Source: Geobacillus thermodenitrificans subsp. thermodenitrificans DSM 465 (GTDB taxonomy: Bacteria; Bacillota; Bacilli; Bacillales; Anoxybacillaceae). Taken from it: 64,000 nt of DNA. Positions 18,095-26,686 of this stretch are shown here, in pieces. How positions within the stretch are numbered: position 1 is the first letter of the stretch; each line of letters begins with the position of its first letter. The position numbers and the translations under genes were made by a program. The stretch lies in assembly GCF_000496575.1 (NCBI RefSeq), contig NZ_AYKT01000001.1, positions 186,001 to 250,000 on the forward strand. The letters are read 5' to 3'. The notes beneath the pieces were generated by a model. That model had not been told where the DNA came from and ran no database searches. It worked only from the letters and a program-made list of their open reading frames with translations.

Positions 18095-18457
18095 ATGTGG
18101 CTCCCGCTTCTCGGGATGTTGCTCGGGTTTGCTGTCGGCGTTCTCGCCGGCTGGGAAATTCCCGATGAGTATTCTAATTATTTGTCAATTGCTATTTTGG
18201 CGGCCTTTGATACATTAATCGGAGGATGGCGCGCCCATTTACAGCGGACATACGACGAACTTGTATTTATAACCGGGTTTTTTTTCAACATTATCCTTGC
18301 CACAACTTTAACTTTTCTTGGGATACATCTTGGTGTAGACTTGTATTTAGCGGCTGTGTTTGCGTTCGGTGTCCGCCTTTTTCAAAACATTGCCATCATC
18401 CGCCGCCTTTGGCTTGCCGAATGGGCGGAGCGGCGGCAAAATCGTGAAAAAAGTTAA
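18095..18457 (+). CDS. sbp: Small basic membrane protein Sbp (DUF1290)
   Basis: 120 residues, four hydrophobic segments: WLPLLGMLLGFAVGVLAGW, YLSIAILAAFDTLIGGW, FFFNIILATTLTFLGIHLG and LYLAAVFAFGVRLFQNIAII, with a basic C-terminus. Matches the small basic protein family located just upstream of ftsA in Bacillaceae. Function unknown. Only one base separates it from ylxX, and GGAGGAGAAG gives a strong ribosome-binding site. Confidence 0.87.
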   Translation: MWLPLLGMLLGFAVGVLAGWEIPDEYSNYLSIAILAAFDTLIGGWRAHLQRTYDELVFITGFFFNIILATTLTFLGIHLGVDLYLAAVFAFGVRLFQNIAIIRRLWLAEWAERRQNREKS

Positions 18458-18579
18458 GCAAAAGACAGGGAAAGCCTTTTGGCATGTTGAATTATATGGA
18501 GTAAAACAAAATATGGTGTTTTTGCGGAATTTATAAACTAGACATAGACAAAGAGATGGATAGAGAAATTTCAGCCGAA

Positions 18580-18661
18580 AAAGGAGGTGTCGCTGCTTAC
18601 TGAAACGCCGGCCGATAGGTGCGTTTTTAGTAGGCAGATGCCAAAAGATGAGCAGCAATGA
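18580..18661 (+). promoter_or_regulatory. Strong Shine-Dalgarno with no ATG, upstream of ftsA
   Basis: AAAGGAGGTG (18580-18589) is the best ribosome-binding site before ftsA but lies 58 bases before its ATG. At suitable distance are only CTG codons: one at 18593 opens a 22-codon frame ending at TGA 18659-18661, just inside ftsA; one at 18600 is in frame with FtsA and would add 16 residues. Confidence 0.45.
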
Positions 18662-19916
18662 GATCGTCGTTAGCCTCGATGTCGGGACATCGAGCATTAA
18701 AGTGATCATTGGGGAAATGTTAGGCAGCTCGATTAACATTATCGGGGTAGGCAATGTGAAATCCGAAGGGCTCAAAAAAGGGGCGATTGTTGATATAGAT
18801 AAAACGGTGCACTCGATCAAGCGGGCGGTCGAGCAAGCAGAGCGGATGGTCGGCCTGTCAATCCGCCGCGTGATTGTTGGGGTGGCAGGCAGCCATGTTC
18901 AGCTGCAAGATTGTCACGGCATTGTCGCCGTTGCGAGTGAAAATCGTGAAATTAGTGACGAGGATGTCGCTCGCGTCATCGATGCTGCGCAAGTCGTTTC
19001 CATCCCTCCGGATCGGGAAATTATCGGGATCGTTCCGCGCCAGTTTATTGTTGACGGATTAGACGGCATCCATGATCCGCGCGGCATGCTTGGTGTCCGT
19101 CTAGAAATGGAAGGGACAATGATCACGGGAGCGAAGACAATTTTACATAACCTCCTTCGTTGTGTGGAACGGGCTGGCTTGGAAATTAGCGATATTTGCC
19201 TCCAGCCGTTGGCGGCCGGTTCGCTTGCGTTATCCGATGACGAACGGCATTTAGGTGTTGCACTCGTCGACCTAGGGGGCGGTTCGACAACGGTCGCCGT
19301 CTTTGAGCAAGGCGGGTTGCAGGCTGTATCTTCGCTTCCGGTCGGCGGGGAACATATTACAAAAGATCTGGCCATCGGGCTGCGCACAACAACAGAAGAC
19401 GCCGAAAAAATTAAACTGAAGCATGGGCATGCATTTTATGACTATGCCTCGGAAGAAGAGGTATTCACCGTGCCAATCATGGGCACCGATCAGCACCAGC
19501 AGTTCAGCCAGCTTGAGATCGCCGACATTATTGAAGCAAGGCTGGAGGAAATTTTGCAAATGGTTCAGCATGAAGTGCGCCGTCTCGGGTTTCGCGACCT
19601 TCCTGGCGGCTATGTGCTGACAGGTGGTGTGGCGAATATGCCAGGGGTGCTGGAACTGGCACACGTCGTCTTAGGGACGAGCGTCCGCGTCGCCCTGCCG
19701 GATTATATCGGTGTGCGTGACCCGCAATATACGATCGGCGTCGGCTTGCTCAAATTCGCCTACCGGCAAGCGCAGCTGCAAGGAAAAACGGTTCCGGTTG
19801 CTGCGGCGGCGGAGCCGATTGAGCGCCCCGCACCAAAACAGCAGCCGAAACCAAAAAAGAAAGAAGACCATTTTGGGAAAAAGGTCAAGAAATTTTTCGG
19901 ATCTTTCTTTGAATAG
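18648..19916 (+). CDS. ftsA: Cell division protein FtsA
   Basis: 422 residues. Actin-like ATPase that tethers FtsZ to the membrane and recruits the divisome. Visible: VSLDVGTSSIKVIIGE (phosphate 1, residues 8-23), VALVDLGGGSTTVAVFEQGG (phosphate 2, near 205), YVLTGGVANMPGVLELA (adenosine motif, near 325), a basic-proline linker (PKQQPKPKKKED) and the C-terminal amphipathic membrane-targeting helix FGKKVKKFFGSFFE. The ATG used here aligns with B. subtilis FtsA but has a poor ribosome-binding site; see the upstream site at 18580. Confidence 0.96.
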   Translation: MSSNEIVVSLDVGTSSIKVIIGEMLGSSINIIGVGNVKSEGLKKGAIVDIDKTVHSIKRAVEQAERMVGLSIRRVIVGVAGSHVQLQDCHGIVAVASENREISDEDVARVIDAAQVVSIPPDREIIGIVPRQFIVDGLDGIHDPRGMLGVRLEMEGTMITGAKTILHNLLRCVERAGLEISDICLQPLAAGSLALSDDERHLGVALVDLGGGSTTVAVFEQGGLQAVSSLPVGGEHITKDLAIGLRTTTEDAEKIKLKHGHAFYDYASEEEVFTVPIMGTDQHQQFSQLEIADIIEARLEEILQMVQHEVRRLGFRDLPGGYVLTGGVANMPGVLELAHVVLGTSVRVALPDYIGVRDPQYTIGVGLLKFAYRQAQLQGKTVPVAAAAEPIERPAPKQQPKPKKKEDHFGKKVKKFFGSFFE

Positions 19917-19942
19917 AGACTGAAATTTAGGAGGATTTGGTT

Positions 19943-21076
19943 ATGTTGGAGTTTGATACGACAATCGATCAGTTGGCAACAATCAAGGTGATTGGGGTCG
20001 GGGGCGGCGGCAACAACGCCGTCAATCGGATGATTGAACACGGAGTGCAAGGTGTGGAGTTTATTGCAGTTAACACGGATGCACAGGCGCTCAAATTATC
20101 GAAAGCGCCGACGAAGCTGCAAATTGGGGCGAAACTGACGCGCGGTTTGGGCGCAGGCGCAAACCCGGAAGTCGGAAAAAAAGCCGCGGAAGAAAGCAAA
20201 GAGCAAATTGAAGAAGCGCTCCGCGGTGCGGATATGGTGTTTGTTACCGCCGGGATGGGCGGTGGCACAGGAACAGGCGCGGCGCCAGTCATCGCCCAAA
20301 TCGCACGCGAATTAGGAGCGCTGACGGTCGGCGTCGTTACGCGCCCGTTCACTTTTGAAGGGCGGAAACGGGCGACGCAAGCCGCAAGCGGCATCGCCGC
20401 CATGAAAGAAGCGGTCGATACGCTGATCGTCATTCCGAACGACCGGTTGCTTGAAATTGTCGATAAAAATACGCCGATGCTTGAGGCGTTCCGCGAAGCG
20501 GACAACGTGCTGCGCCAAGGGGTGCAAGGCATCTCTGACTTGATCGCCGTGCCGGGGCTCATCAACCTCGATTTCGCTGACGTGAAAACGATCATGTCAA
20601 ACAAAGGTTCGGCGTTGATGGGCATCGGAGTGGCCAGCGGTGAAAACCGGGCTGCAGAGGCAGCGAAGAAGGCGATTTCCAGCCCGCTGTTGGAAACATC
20701 CATTGACGGAGCGCAAGGTGTGCTAATGAACATCACTGGCGGGATGAATTTAAGCTTGTACGAAGTACAGGAAGCGGCTGATATCGTCGCTTCAGCAGCC
20801 GACCAAGAAGTGAACATGATTTTTGGCTCGGTCATCAACGAAAACTTAAAAGATGAAATTGTCGTCACTGTCATCGCGACCGGCTTTAACGAAAACGTTG
20901 CTTCGCAACCACGGCCATCGCGCGTCGGCATCAGTACAGCGCCGAAAGTGACGCCGGCGCCGAAGCGGGAAAAGCGCGAAGAGCCGACACAAGACTATGC
21001 GGCGCTTCGTTCAGGGCAAGCGGAAGATCCGCTTGACATTCCAGCTTTCTTGCGTAATCGCAACCGTCGCCGTTAA
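19943..21076 (+). CDS. ftsZ: Cell division protein FtsZ
   Basis: 377 residues. Tubulin-like GTPase forming the Z ring. GTP-binding [13 protein letters not shown] near residue 19, the tubulin signature [11 protein letters not shown] near 105, the T7 loop with NLDFADVK near 205, a variable linker from 315 and the conserved C-terminal tail [14 protein letters not shown] that binds FtsA, SepF and EzrA. AGGAGG lies 8 bases before the ATG; an in-frame TTG at 19937 is less likely. 26 bases after ftsA. Confidence 0.98.
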   Translation: MLEFDTTIDQLATIKVIGVGGGGNNAVNRMIEHGVQGVEFIAVNTDAQALKLSKAPTKLQIGAKLTRGLGAGANPEVGKKAAEESKEQIEEALRGADMVFVTAGMGGGTGTGAAPVIAQIARELGALTVGVVTRPFTFEGRKRATQAASGIAAMKEAVDTLIVIPNDRLLEIVDKNTPMLEAFREADNVLRQGVQGISDLIAVPGLINLDFADVKTIMSNKGSALMGIGVASGENRAAEAAKKAISSPLLETSIDGAQGVLMNITGGMNLSLYEVQEAADIVASAADQEVNMIFGSVINENLKDEIVVTVIATGFNENVASQPRPSRVGISTAPKVTPAPKREKREEPTQDYAALRSGQAEDPLDIPAFLRNRNRRR

Positions 21077-21085
21077 GATGAAACC

Positions 21086-21119
21086 AGGCATGAACAACTT
21101 GTTGTTCATGCCTATTTTT
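21086..21119 (+). terminator. Terminator after ftsZ
   Basis: AGGCATGAACAA (21086-21097), loop CTTG, TTGTTCATGCCT (21102-21113), then ATTTTTA. A perfect 12-bp stem. Confidence 0.9.
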
Positions 21120-21188
21120 ATTGAAATCAAGTTTTTCGCCTTGCTTAAGTTGCAGACGGCTTGTTTCATCCGCCGTGATTCCCCTCAC

Positions 21189-21256
21189 TTTGACAAAACA
21201 TCCTTTTTTTCACCATCACCGATTGACAGACTTTCCCTCATGATGTGCTATATACT
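21189..21256 (+). promoter_or_regulatory. spoIIG promoter with 22-bp spacer and Spo0A box
   Basis: TTGACA at 21223-21228 and TATACT at 21251-21256 are separated by exactly 22 bases, the unusual spacing known for the Spo0A-activated, sigma-A-dependent spoIIG promoter of B. subtilis. A perfect 0A box in reverse orientation (TTTGACAAA, complement TTTGTCAAA) lies at 21189-21197, and the -35 itself sits in a weaker 0A-like match (ATTGACAGA). The start of spoIIGA is 45 bases downstream. Confidence 0.85.
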
Positions 21257-21300
21257 TGTTTCAGACAAAGCTAATGTGGGCGGGGGGAGGGGCTTACTGT

Positions 21301-22209
21301 TTGATCGTTTACGTCGATGTGATTTGGCTGCTCAATGTCTGTTTTGACGCCTTGCTTCTTTGGCTGGCAGCGCTCATGCTCAAGCGACCGGTCATTTGGT
21401 GGCGCCTGTTGGCTGGGGCGTTGATCGGTTCACTGCTTGTCGTGTTGTTGTTCACCCCGTTTTCTGCCATCGCCCAGCACCCACTTGTGAAAGTGGCGGT
21501 TTCGATCTTAATTGTGCTTGCTGCTTTCGGCTTTAAGCGGCCGCGCTATATGATCGAGAACATGATGGCATTTTACTTTGCGACGTTCGCTATCGGCGGC
21601 GGCATGCTGGCTGTCCATTATTTGTTCGTGCCGCAGCTGTCCGTTCAGCAAGAATGGTTGATCATGCCCCCCGGAGCGGGCGACCCGGTCAGCTGGTTGT
21701 TTGTTGTGATTGGTTTTCCGGTGCTATGGCTTTTTTCCCGCCGCCGTGTGGAAAACATTCGTGAGAAAAAACTGCGTTTTGAACATATTATTGACGTCAT
21801 CGTTGTTTGGGATGGCCGGCCGCTGGCGCTGCGTGGGCTTATTGACAGCGGCAATCAGCTGTTCGATCCAGTGACGAAAACGCCGGTGATGGTTGTTGAT
21901 AGGGAAAAAGCAAAGGAAGTGCTGCCTGAGGAGCTGACGATGCATATGGCGACCATGACGTTTGACGATCTACCAGAGCAGTGGGCTCATCGCCTCCGTC
22001 TCATTCCGTACCGCGCGGTTGGGAGCGGCCCGCAAATGATGATGGCGATCAAGCCGGACCGCATCATGCTTTTGTATGAAGATCAATGGCTTGAGGTGAA
22101 GCAAGGGCTTGTTGCCTTAAGTGCCGACTCGCTATCGACTGATGGGGAGTATAGCTGCATCGTTCATCCGAAAATGGTGCAGTCGGGAAGAAAGCTGACC
22201 GCTTCGTAG
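21301..22209 (+). CDS. spoIIGA: Sigma-E processing aspartic peptidase SpoIIGA
   Basis: 302 residues from TTG 21301, with GGGGGAGGGG 8 bases upstream; homology starts at [20 protein letters not shown]. The N-terminal half has five membrane helices; the C-terminal half is a cytoplasmic aspartic-protease domain with the catalytic [20 protein letters not shown] motif near residue 180. It matures pro-SigE in the mother cell after a signal from the forespore protein SpoIIR. First gene of the spoIIG operon, 50 bases before sigE. Confidence 0.94.
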   Translation: MIVYVDVIWLLNVCFDALLLWLAALMLKRPVIWWRLLAGALIGSLLVVLLFTPFSAIAQHPLVKVAVSILIVLAAFGFKRPRYMIENMMAFYFATFAIGGGMLAVHYLFVPQLSVQQEWLIMPPGAGDPVSWLFVVIGFPVLWLFSRRRVENIREKKLRFEHIIDVIVVWDGRPLALRGLIDSGNQLFDPVTKTPVMVVDREKAKEVLPEELTMHMATMTFDDLPEQWAHRLRLIPYRAVGSGPQMMMAIKPDRIMLLYEDQWLEVKQGLVALSADSLSTDGEYSCIVHPKMVQSGRKLTAS

Positions 22210-22259
22210 TTCGTTACTATATCATACTCGCTTTTTATCCGTTTAGAAGGGGGATTTTT

Positions 22260-22979
22260 ATGAAAAAGTGGAAACTTCGCTTCATGTATTGGGTGTATAA
22301 GCTTCTGGCGAAACTCGGTTTGAAGACGGATGAGATTTATTATATCGGCGGCAGTGAAGCGCTCCCTCCGCCGCTGACGAAAGAGGAAGAGGAACGGCTG
22401 ATCGAGCGGTTGGCGGTCGGTGATAAGACAGCGCGGTCGCTTCTCATCGAGCGCAACTTACGCCTTGTCGTTTACATCGCGCGCAAATTTGAAAACACCG
22501 GCATTCATATCGAGGACTTGATCAGCATTGGAACGATCGGACTGATTAAGGCGGTCAACACGTTCAATCCAGAGAAAAAAATCAAGCTGGCGACATATGC
22601 TTCACGCTGCATTGAAAATGAAATTTTAATGTATTTGCGCCGCAATAATAAAGTGCGGGCGGAAGTGTCATTTGATGAGCCGTTGAATATTGACTGGGAC
22701 GGCAATGAGTTGCTGCTGTCTGATGTGCTCGGCACGGAAGATGATGTGATTACGAAAGACTTGGAAGCGGATGTCGATCGGCGCCTGTTGCTGAACGCCT
22801 TGCGCCAGCTGAGCGACCGTGAAAAGCAAATTATGGAACTGCGTTTTGGTCTTTCGGGTGGTGAGGAAAAAACGCAAAAAGATGTTGCTGATTTGCTCGG
22901 TATTTCGCAATCGTACATATCGCGGCTTGAGAAGCGGATCATTAAACGGTTGCGTAAAGAATTCAATAAGATGATGTAG
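22260..22979 (+). CDS. sigE: Sporulation sigma factor sigma-E (pro-form)
   Basis: 239 residues. Early mother-cell sigma factor. The N-terminal pro-sequence is basic and amphipathic ([20 protein letters not shown]), followed by [16 protein letters not shown] where SpoIIGA cleaves. Region 2 shows [17 protein letters not shown] and [14 protein letters not shown]; region 4 has [18 protein letters not shown] and a helix-turn-helix [28 protein letters not shown] lies before ATG. A terminator follows, but read-through into sigG is plausible. Confidence 0.97.
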   Translation: MKKWKLRFMYWVYKLLAKLGLKTDEIYYIGGSEALPPPLTKEEEERLIERLAVGDKTARSLLIERNLRLVVYIARKFENTGIHIEDLISIGTIGLIKAVNTFNPEKKIKLATYASRCIENEILMYLRRNNKVRAEVSFDEPLNIDWDGNELLLSDVLGTEDDVITKDLEADVDRRLLLNALRQLSDREKQIMELRFGLSGGEEKTQKDVADLLGISQSYISRLEKRIIKRLRKEFNKMM

Positions 22980-22982
22980 CCG

Positions 22983-23015
22983 GCGGCAGGGGCAGATGCT
23001 CTGCCGCTTTTTTTC
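22983..23015 (+). terminator. Terminator between sigE and sigG
   Basis: GCGGCAG, an 11-base loop and CTGCCGC followed by TTTTTTT. Confidence 0.85.
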
Positions 23016-23031
23016 AGCCCGGACAGGCTGT

Positions 23032-23094
23032 GCATATTTTTCCCTCCTAAGGAGATACTGAAAACTGACGACTTAGCATCTCCTGATGGGAGGG
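23032..23094 (+). promoter_or_regulatory. sigG forespore promoter and ribosome-site-hiding hairpin
   Basis: GCATA (23032-23036) and GGAGATACTG (23051-23060) match sigma-F-type -35 and -10 elements (GYATA, GGNNANAHTR) with a 14-base gap. The same bases form the 5' arm of an inverted repeat: CCCTCC (23042-23047) pairs with GGAGGG (23089-23094), and GGAGAT (23051-23056) with ATCTCC (23078-23083). The 3' arm contains the sigG ribosome-binding site. Only RNA started upstream of the promoter contains both arms. Confidence 0.7.
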
Positions 23095-23100
23095 AACAAC

Positions 23101-23880
23101 TTGACGAGGAACAAAGTCGAGATTTGCGGCGTGGATACTTCAAAGCTTCCCGTCCTCAAAAATGAGGAAATGCGTGAACTGTTTCAACGGATGCATGAAG
23201 GGGATTTGGAGGCGAGAGAAAAATTAGTAAACGGCAATTTGCGCCTTGTGTTGAGCGTCATCCAACGCTTTAACAACCGTGGCGAATTTGTTGATGATTT
23301 GTTTCAAGTCGGTTGCATCGGACTTATGAAATCGATTGATAATTTTGATTTAAATCAAAATGTTAAGTTTTCCACGTATGCGGTGCCGATGATTATCGGC
23401 GAAATCCGCCGCTATTTGCGTGACAACAATCCGATCCGCGTTTCGCGCTCGCTGCGCGATATTGCCTACAAAGCGTTGCAAGTGCGAGAGCGGCTTATGG
23501 GTGAGACAGCGAAAGAGCCGTCGACGGAAGAGATTGCGAAAGAACTTGGTGTCGCCCATGAAGAAGTCGTTTTGGCCCTCGATGCCATTCAAGATCCGGT
23601 TTCGCTATTTGAACCGATTTACAATGACGGCGGCGATCCGATTTACGTGATGGATCAGCTGAGCGATGAGCGCAACCGCGACAGTCAATGGATTGAAGAA
23701 ATCGCATTGAAAGAAGGGTTGCGGCGGTTAAATGAGCGGGAAAAAATGATCATCCGCAAACGATTTTTCCAAGGGAAAACACAAATGGAGGTCGCTGAGG
23801 AAATCGGTATTTCCCAAGCGCAAGTATCGCGGTTGGAAAAAGCAGCGATCCGGCAAATGAATAAAAACATCCAAGTGTGA
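23101..23880 (+). CDS. sigG: Sporulation sigma factor sigma-G
   Basis: 259 residues from TTG 23101, preceded by GGGAGGG; an ATG at 23086 lies inside the ribosome-binding region and is unlikely. Late forespore sigma factor. The N-terminus RNKVEICGVDTSKLPVLKNE is the sigma-G/F recognition region for anti-sigma factor SpoIIAB. Region 2: GNLRLVLSVIQRFNNRGEFV and FQVGCIGLMKSIDNFDL; region 4 ends with MEVAEEIGISQAQVSRLEKA. Almost identical in layout to B. subtilis SigG. Confidence 0.97.
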   Translation: MTRNKVEICGVDTSKLPVLKNEEMRELFQRMHEGDLEAREKLVNGNLRLVLSVIQRFNNRGEFVDDLFQVGCIGLMKSIDNFDLNQNVKFSTYAVPMIIGEIRRYLRDNNPIRVSRSLRDIAYKALQVRERLMGETAKEPSTEEIAKELGVAHEEVVLALDAIQDPVSLFEPIYNDGGDPIYVMDQLSDERNRDSQWIEEIALKEGLRRLNEREKMIIRKRFFQGKTQMEVAEEIGISQAQVSRLEKAAIRQMNKNIQV

Positions 23881-23882
23881 GC

Positions 23883-23906
23883 GGCTGCTGGAGCAGCCTT
23901 TTTTCT
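23883..23906 (+). terminator. Terminator after sigG
   Basis: GGCTGC, loop TGGA, GCAGCC followed by TTTTTTC. Confidence 0.9.
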
Positions 23907-23978
23907 TTGTTACATAACCTGTTTGGCGGCGTCATATAGATGAAAAAGAGGAGAGGAAAGGCGGGGGAATGAACCGTG

Positions 23979-24218
23979 ATGAGAATTTCAGAGTTTCAGA
24001 CAAAAGATGTTGTCAATGTAGCCAATGGGAAAAAGCTCGGCAATATTGGGGATATTGACATCGATCTCGATACAGGCAAAATTCGTTCATTGATTATTTT
24101 AGGAGCTGGAAAGATGCTCGGGCTGTTTGGGCGTGAGGAAGCGGTCGTCATTCCGTGGCAAAACATTGTCAAAATCGGAGCTGATGTCATTCTAGTCCGT
24201 TTGCACGATACGGAGTGA
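23979..24218 (+). CDS. ylmC: YlmC/YmxH family sporulation protein (PRC-barrel-like)
   Basis: 79 residues. A single small beta-barrel-like domain: MRISEFQTKDVVNVANGKKL at the start, then GDIDIDLDTGKIRSLII and VIPWQNIVKIGADVILVRL, characteristic of the YlmC/YmxH family. The precise function is unknown; the family is sporulation-linked in annotations. A GTG at 23976 is one codon upstream. It lies between sigG and pgeF as in B. subtilis, but the ATP-binding ylmA gene found there is absent. Confidence 0.87.
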   Translation: MRISEFQTKDVVNVANGKKLGNIGDIDIDLDTGKIRSLIILGAGKMLGLFGREEAVVIPWQNIVKIGADVILVRLHDTE

Positions 24219-24292
24219 TGCTATGATACTATGTTGAGACACTAATGTTTCAACAAAATTGTAAATAAAGGTTATCACGTTTAAGCAAACTA

Positions 24293-24301
24293 TGATAAAA
24301 T
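24293..24301 (+). promoter_or_regulatory. Probable extended -10 promoter of the pgeF-ylmE-sepF group
   Basis: TGATAAAAT is an extended -10; TTATCA 18 bases upstream is a weak -35 candidate. The surroundings are AT-rich. Confidence 0.45.
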
Positions 24302-24350
24302 AGGAAAAAAAGTGATAAAAATCTACAAAAAAAGCGTGAGGTTGACACGA

Positions 24351-25175
24351 ATGCCGGACATTTTTCAACAAACGGCTTATGAATGGCTTCTCTGCGGGGC
24401 TCCCCCATTCGCCGGGGCCGTCGCAGGGATAACGACGAAACAAGGCGGGGAAAGCAAAGGATCGTTCGCTTCCTTGAATATGGGACTGCATGTTGGCGAC
24501 GACCGCACTGCCGTCGTCAATAATCGGCGCCGTCTAGCCGCATCGCTTGTTTTTCCCCTTGATGATTGGGTGTGCTGTGAGCAAGTGCACGGCGCCGTGA
24601 TCCAGAAAGTGACGAAAAGCGATCGGGGAAGCGGGGCACAAGATTTCGCTACAGCAGTTCGGGGCGCTGACGGGTTGTATACGGATGAGGCGGGAGTATT
24701 GCTCGCCCTTTGTTTTGCTGATTGTGTGCCTGTCTATTTTATGGCTCCATCCGTCGGCTTGGTCGGTCTTGCTCATGCTGGTTGGCGAGGAACGGCCGGC
24801 GGTATCGCTCAAAACATGGTACGGCTTTGGCAAGAACGCGAGCATGTTGCACCCGCTGATATGTACGCTGCCATTGGACCAGCCATCGGCCCGTGCTGCT
24901 ACACGGTCGATGACCGGGTGATCGACGGTTTGCGTTCGACTGTTCCTGCGGGCAGCCCTTTGCCATGGCGTGAAACAAGCCCAGGGCAATATGCGCTTGA
25001 CTTAAAGGAGGCGAATCGGTTGCAGCTTATTGCTGCCGGTGTTCCTGATAGCCATATTTACGTGTCCGAACGCTGTACAAGCTGTGAGGAGACACTGTTT
25101 TTTTCTCACCGCCGCGACCGCGGGACAACGGGACGGATGTTGGCGTTCATCGGCCGAAGGGAGGAGACGACATGA
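24351..25175 (+). CDS. pgeF: Peptidoglycan editing factor PgeF (laccase-domain, YlmD)
   Basis: 274 residues from ATG 24351 (GTGAGG 8 bases upstream); an earlier GTG at 24312 is possible. Multi-copper-polyphenol-oxidase/DUF152 fold. Conserved metal-site motifs: [10 protein letters not shown] near residue 80, [21 protein letters not shown] near 125, [12 protein letters not shown] near 145 and [11 protein letters not shown] near 180. In other bacteria this family removes misplaced serine from muropeptides (PgeF) or acts on purine nucleosides. The stop overlaps ylmE by four bases. Confidence 0.88.
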   Translation: MPDIFQQTAYEWLLCGAPPFAGAVAGITTKQGGESKGSFASLNMGLHVGDDRTAVVNNRRRLAASLVFPLDDWVCCEQVHGAVIQKVTKSDRGSGAQDFATAVRGADGLYTDEAGVLLALCFADCVPVYFMAPSVGLVGLAHAGWRGTAGGIAQNMVRLWQEREHVAPADMYAAIGPAIGPCCYTVDDRVIDGLRSTVPAGSPLPWRETSPGQYALDLKEANRLQLIAAGVPDSHIYVSERCTSCEETLFFSHRRDRGTTGRMLAFIGRREETT

Positions 25176-25846
25176 CGGTACGTGACAACTTAGCTGCCAT
25201 TCGCCGGCAAATTGAGGGAGCTTGCGCCCGCGTTGGCCGCGATCCGGCCGACGTACGCATCGTAGCAGTAACGAAATATATTAATGCGGCAAGAGCGCAG
25301 GAGGTGCTTGATGCCGGCATTGTCGACCTCGGCGAAAACCGTTCCGACCAACTGCTGCAAAAATATGAGGTTATCGGGAAACAAGCGACGTGGCATTTTA
25401 TTGGGACGCTCCAGTCGCGCAAGGTGAAGGAGATTATCGATAAAGTCGATTACATTCATTCGCTTGACCGCCTTTCGCTTGCTAAGGAGATTGAGAAGCG
25501 GGCGGTGCGTCCAGTGAAATGTTTTGTGCAGGTGAACGTATCAGGTGAGGCGACGAAGCACGGGCTCGCCCCTGACGAAACAGTCCCGTTTATCGAACAG
25601 CTTCGCTCGTTTCCATGCATTGAAGTGATCGGATTGATGACGATGGCGCCGCATACGGAGGACAAAAGTGTATTGCGCGCTTGTTTCCGTCAATTGCGAA
25701 TGCTCAAAGAACGCGTCCAGGCGTTAAATTTGCCTTATGCACCATGCACCGAGCTGTCGATGGGCATGTCAAACGACTATGAGATCGCCATCGAGGAAGG
25801 AGCGACGTTTGTACGCATCGGCAGTGCGCTTGTCGGATCATTGTAG
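25172..25846 (+). CDS. ylmE: YggS-family pyridoxal-phosphate homeostasis protein
   Basis: 224 residues. Single TIM-barrel PLP-binding protein. The PLP lysine lies in [19 protein letters not shown] (residue about 35); further motifs are [28 protein letters not shown] and [20 protein letters not shown], the phosphate-binding end. The family controls free PLP and affects amino-acid metabolism. Coupled to pgeF and followed after three bases by the sepF ribosome-binding site. Confidence 0.94.
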   Translation: MTVRDNLAAIRRQIEGACARVGRDPADVRIVAVTKYINAARAQEVLDAGIVDLGENRSDQLLQKYEVIGKQATWHFIGTLQSRKVKEIIDKVDYIHSLDRLSLAKEIEKRAVRPVKCFVQVNVSGEATKHGLAPDETVPFIEQLRSFPCIEVIGLMTMAPHTEDKSVLRACFRQLRMLKERVQALNLPYAPCTELSMGMSNDYEIAIEEGATFVRIGSALVGSL

Positions 25847-25858
25847 GAGGTGAGACGG

Positions 25859-26290
25859 GTGGGATTGATGAAAAAATTTCGCGATTATTTTTTAGAGGAA
25901 GACTACGAAGACTATGAAGAAGAATATGAAGCGCCGCAGCAGGAAGAGGAGGCGCTGCCGCTGAAGACAGCCAACAAGACGAATGTTGTCAGCTTGCAAA
26001 GCGTGCAAAAATCAGCGAAGGTCGTGCTTGCCGAGCCGCGGGTGTACGCCGAGGCGCAAGAGATTGCCGACCATTTGAAAAGCCGGCGGGCGGTCATCGT
26101 CAATTTGCAGCGTATCCAGCATGAGCAGGCAAAACGGATCGTCGACTTTTTAAGCGGTACCGTGTACGCCATTGGCGGTGACATTCAGCAAGTCGGCACG
26201 AAAATTTTTTTATGCACGCCGGAAAACGTTGACGTCAGCGGCGCGATTTCGCTTGATGGCGAGGATGACAGACCGATGAAGAGGTGGTAG
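25859..26290 (+). CDS. sepF: Cell division protein SepF
   Basis: 143 residues from GTG 25859 (GGAGG 8 bases upstream). Short N-terminal amphipathic membrane-binding helix ([15 protein letters not shown]), an acidic linker (about 18-50) and the globular DUF552 domain with [39 protein letters not shown] and [18 protein letters not shown]. SepF rings bundle FtsZ filaments and anchor them, in parallel with FtsA. Start at ATG 25868 is an alternative. Confidence 0.93.
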   Translation: MGLMKKFRDYFLEEDYEDYEEEYEAPQQEEEALPLKTANKTNVVSLQSVQKSAKVVLAEPRVYAEAQEIADHLKSRRAVIVNLQRIQHEQAKRIVDFLSGTVYAIGGDIQQVGTKIFLCTPENVDVSGAISLDGEDDRPMKRW

Positions 26291-26293
26291 CCG

Positions 26294-26566
26294 TTGGATT
26301 ATGTGCTCACGTTTTTGACGACGCTCATTCAAGTATATTCGTATGCGTTGATCATTTATATTTTAATGTCATGGTTTCCGAACGCCCGTGAGACGCGGTT
26401 CGGCCAGTTGCTCGCTACCATTTGCGAGCCGTATCTAGAGCCATTTCGGCGCGTTATCCCGCCGCTTGGCATCATTGACATCTCCCCGATCGTCGCCTTT
26501 ATTGTCCTTGAGTTTGCGACAAGAGGGCTATATGCATTGTTTGATATCCTTAAAGCGCAGTTTTAG
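26294..26566 (+). CDS. ylmG: YggT family membrane protein YlmG
   Basis: 90 residues, TTG start with GAGGTGG 6 bases upstream, three bases after sepF. Two membrane segments: residues 3-24 ([20 protein letters not shown]) and about 60-80. The sequence [20 protein letters not shown] between them is the family hallmark. Bacterial and plastid relatives affect nucleoid or FtsZ distribution; the molecular role is not settled. Confidence 0.9.
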   Translation: MDYVLTFLTTLIQVYSYALIIYILMSWFPNARETRFGQLLATICEPYLEPFRRVIPPLGIIDISPIVAFIVLEFATRGLYALFDILKAQF

Positions 26567-26635
26567 CCGCCGTTTTGCGCCGTTGGCGGCATTTGCTGCA
26601 GCCTGATGATGAAGGTCAATGGGCAGCGCTCATGG

Positions 26636-26665
26636 AGAGGAATCCATTGCGGGTTCCTTTCTTTA
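26636..26665 (+). terminator. Weak hairpin between ylmG and ylmH
   Basis: AGGAATCC, loop ATTGC, GGGTTCCT followed by TTCTTT. A short 8-bp stem; termination uncertain. Confidence 0.4.
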
Positions 26666-26686
26666 ATGAATACGGAGTGAACGGGA

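Noticed and set aside
18458-18579. Sigma-H or sigma-A promoter before ftsA
   Set aside because: GCGGAAT resembles a sigma-H -10, but no matching -35 stands at the right distance, and no good sigma-A pair was found.
19969-20931. Minus-strand open frame of 320 codons in ftsZ
   Set aside because: Serine/alanine-rich shadow of the ftsZ codon pattern with no start signal.
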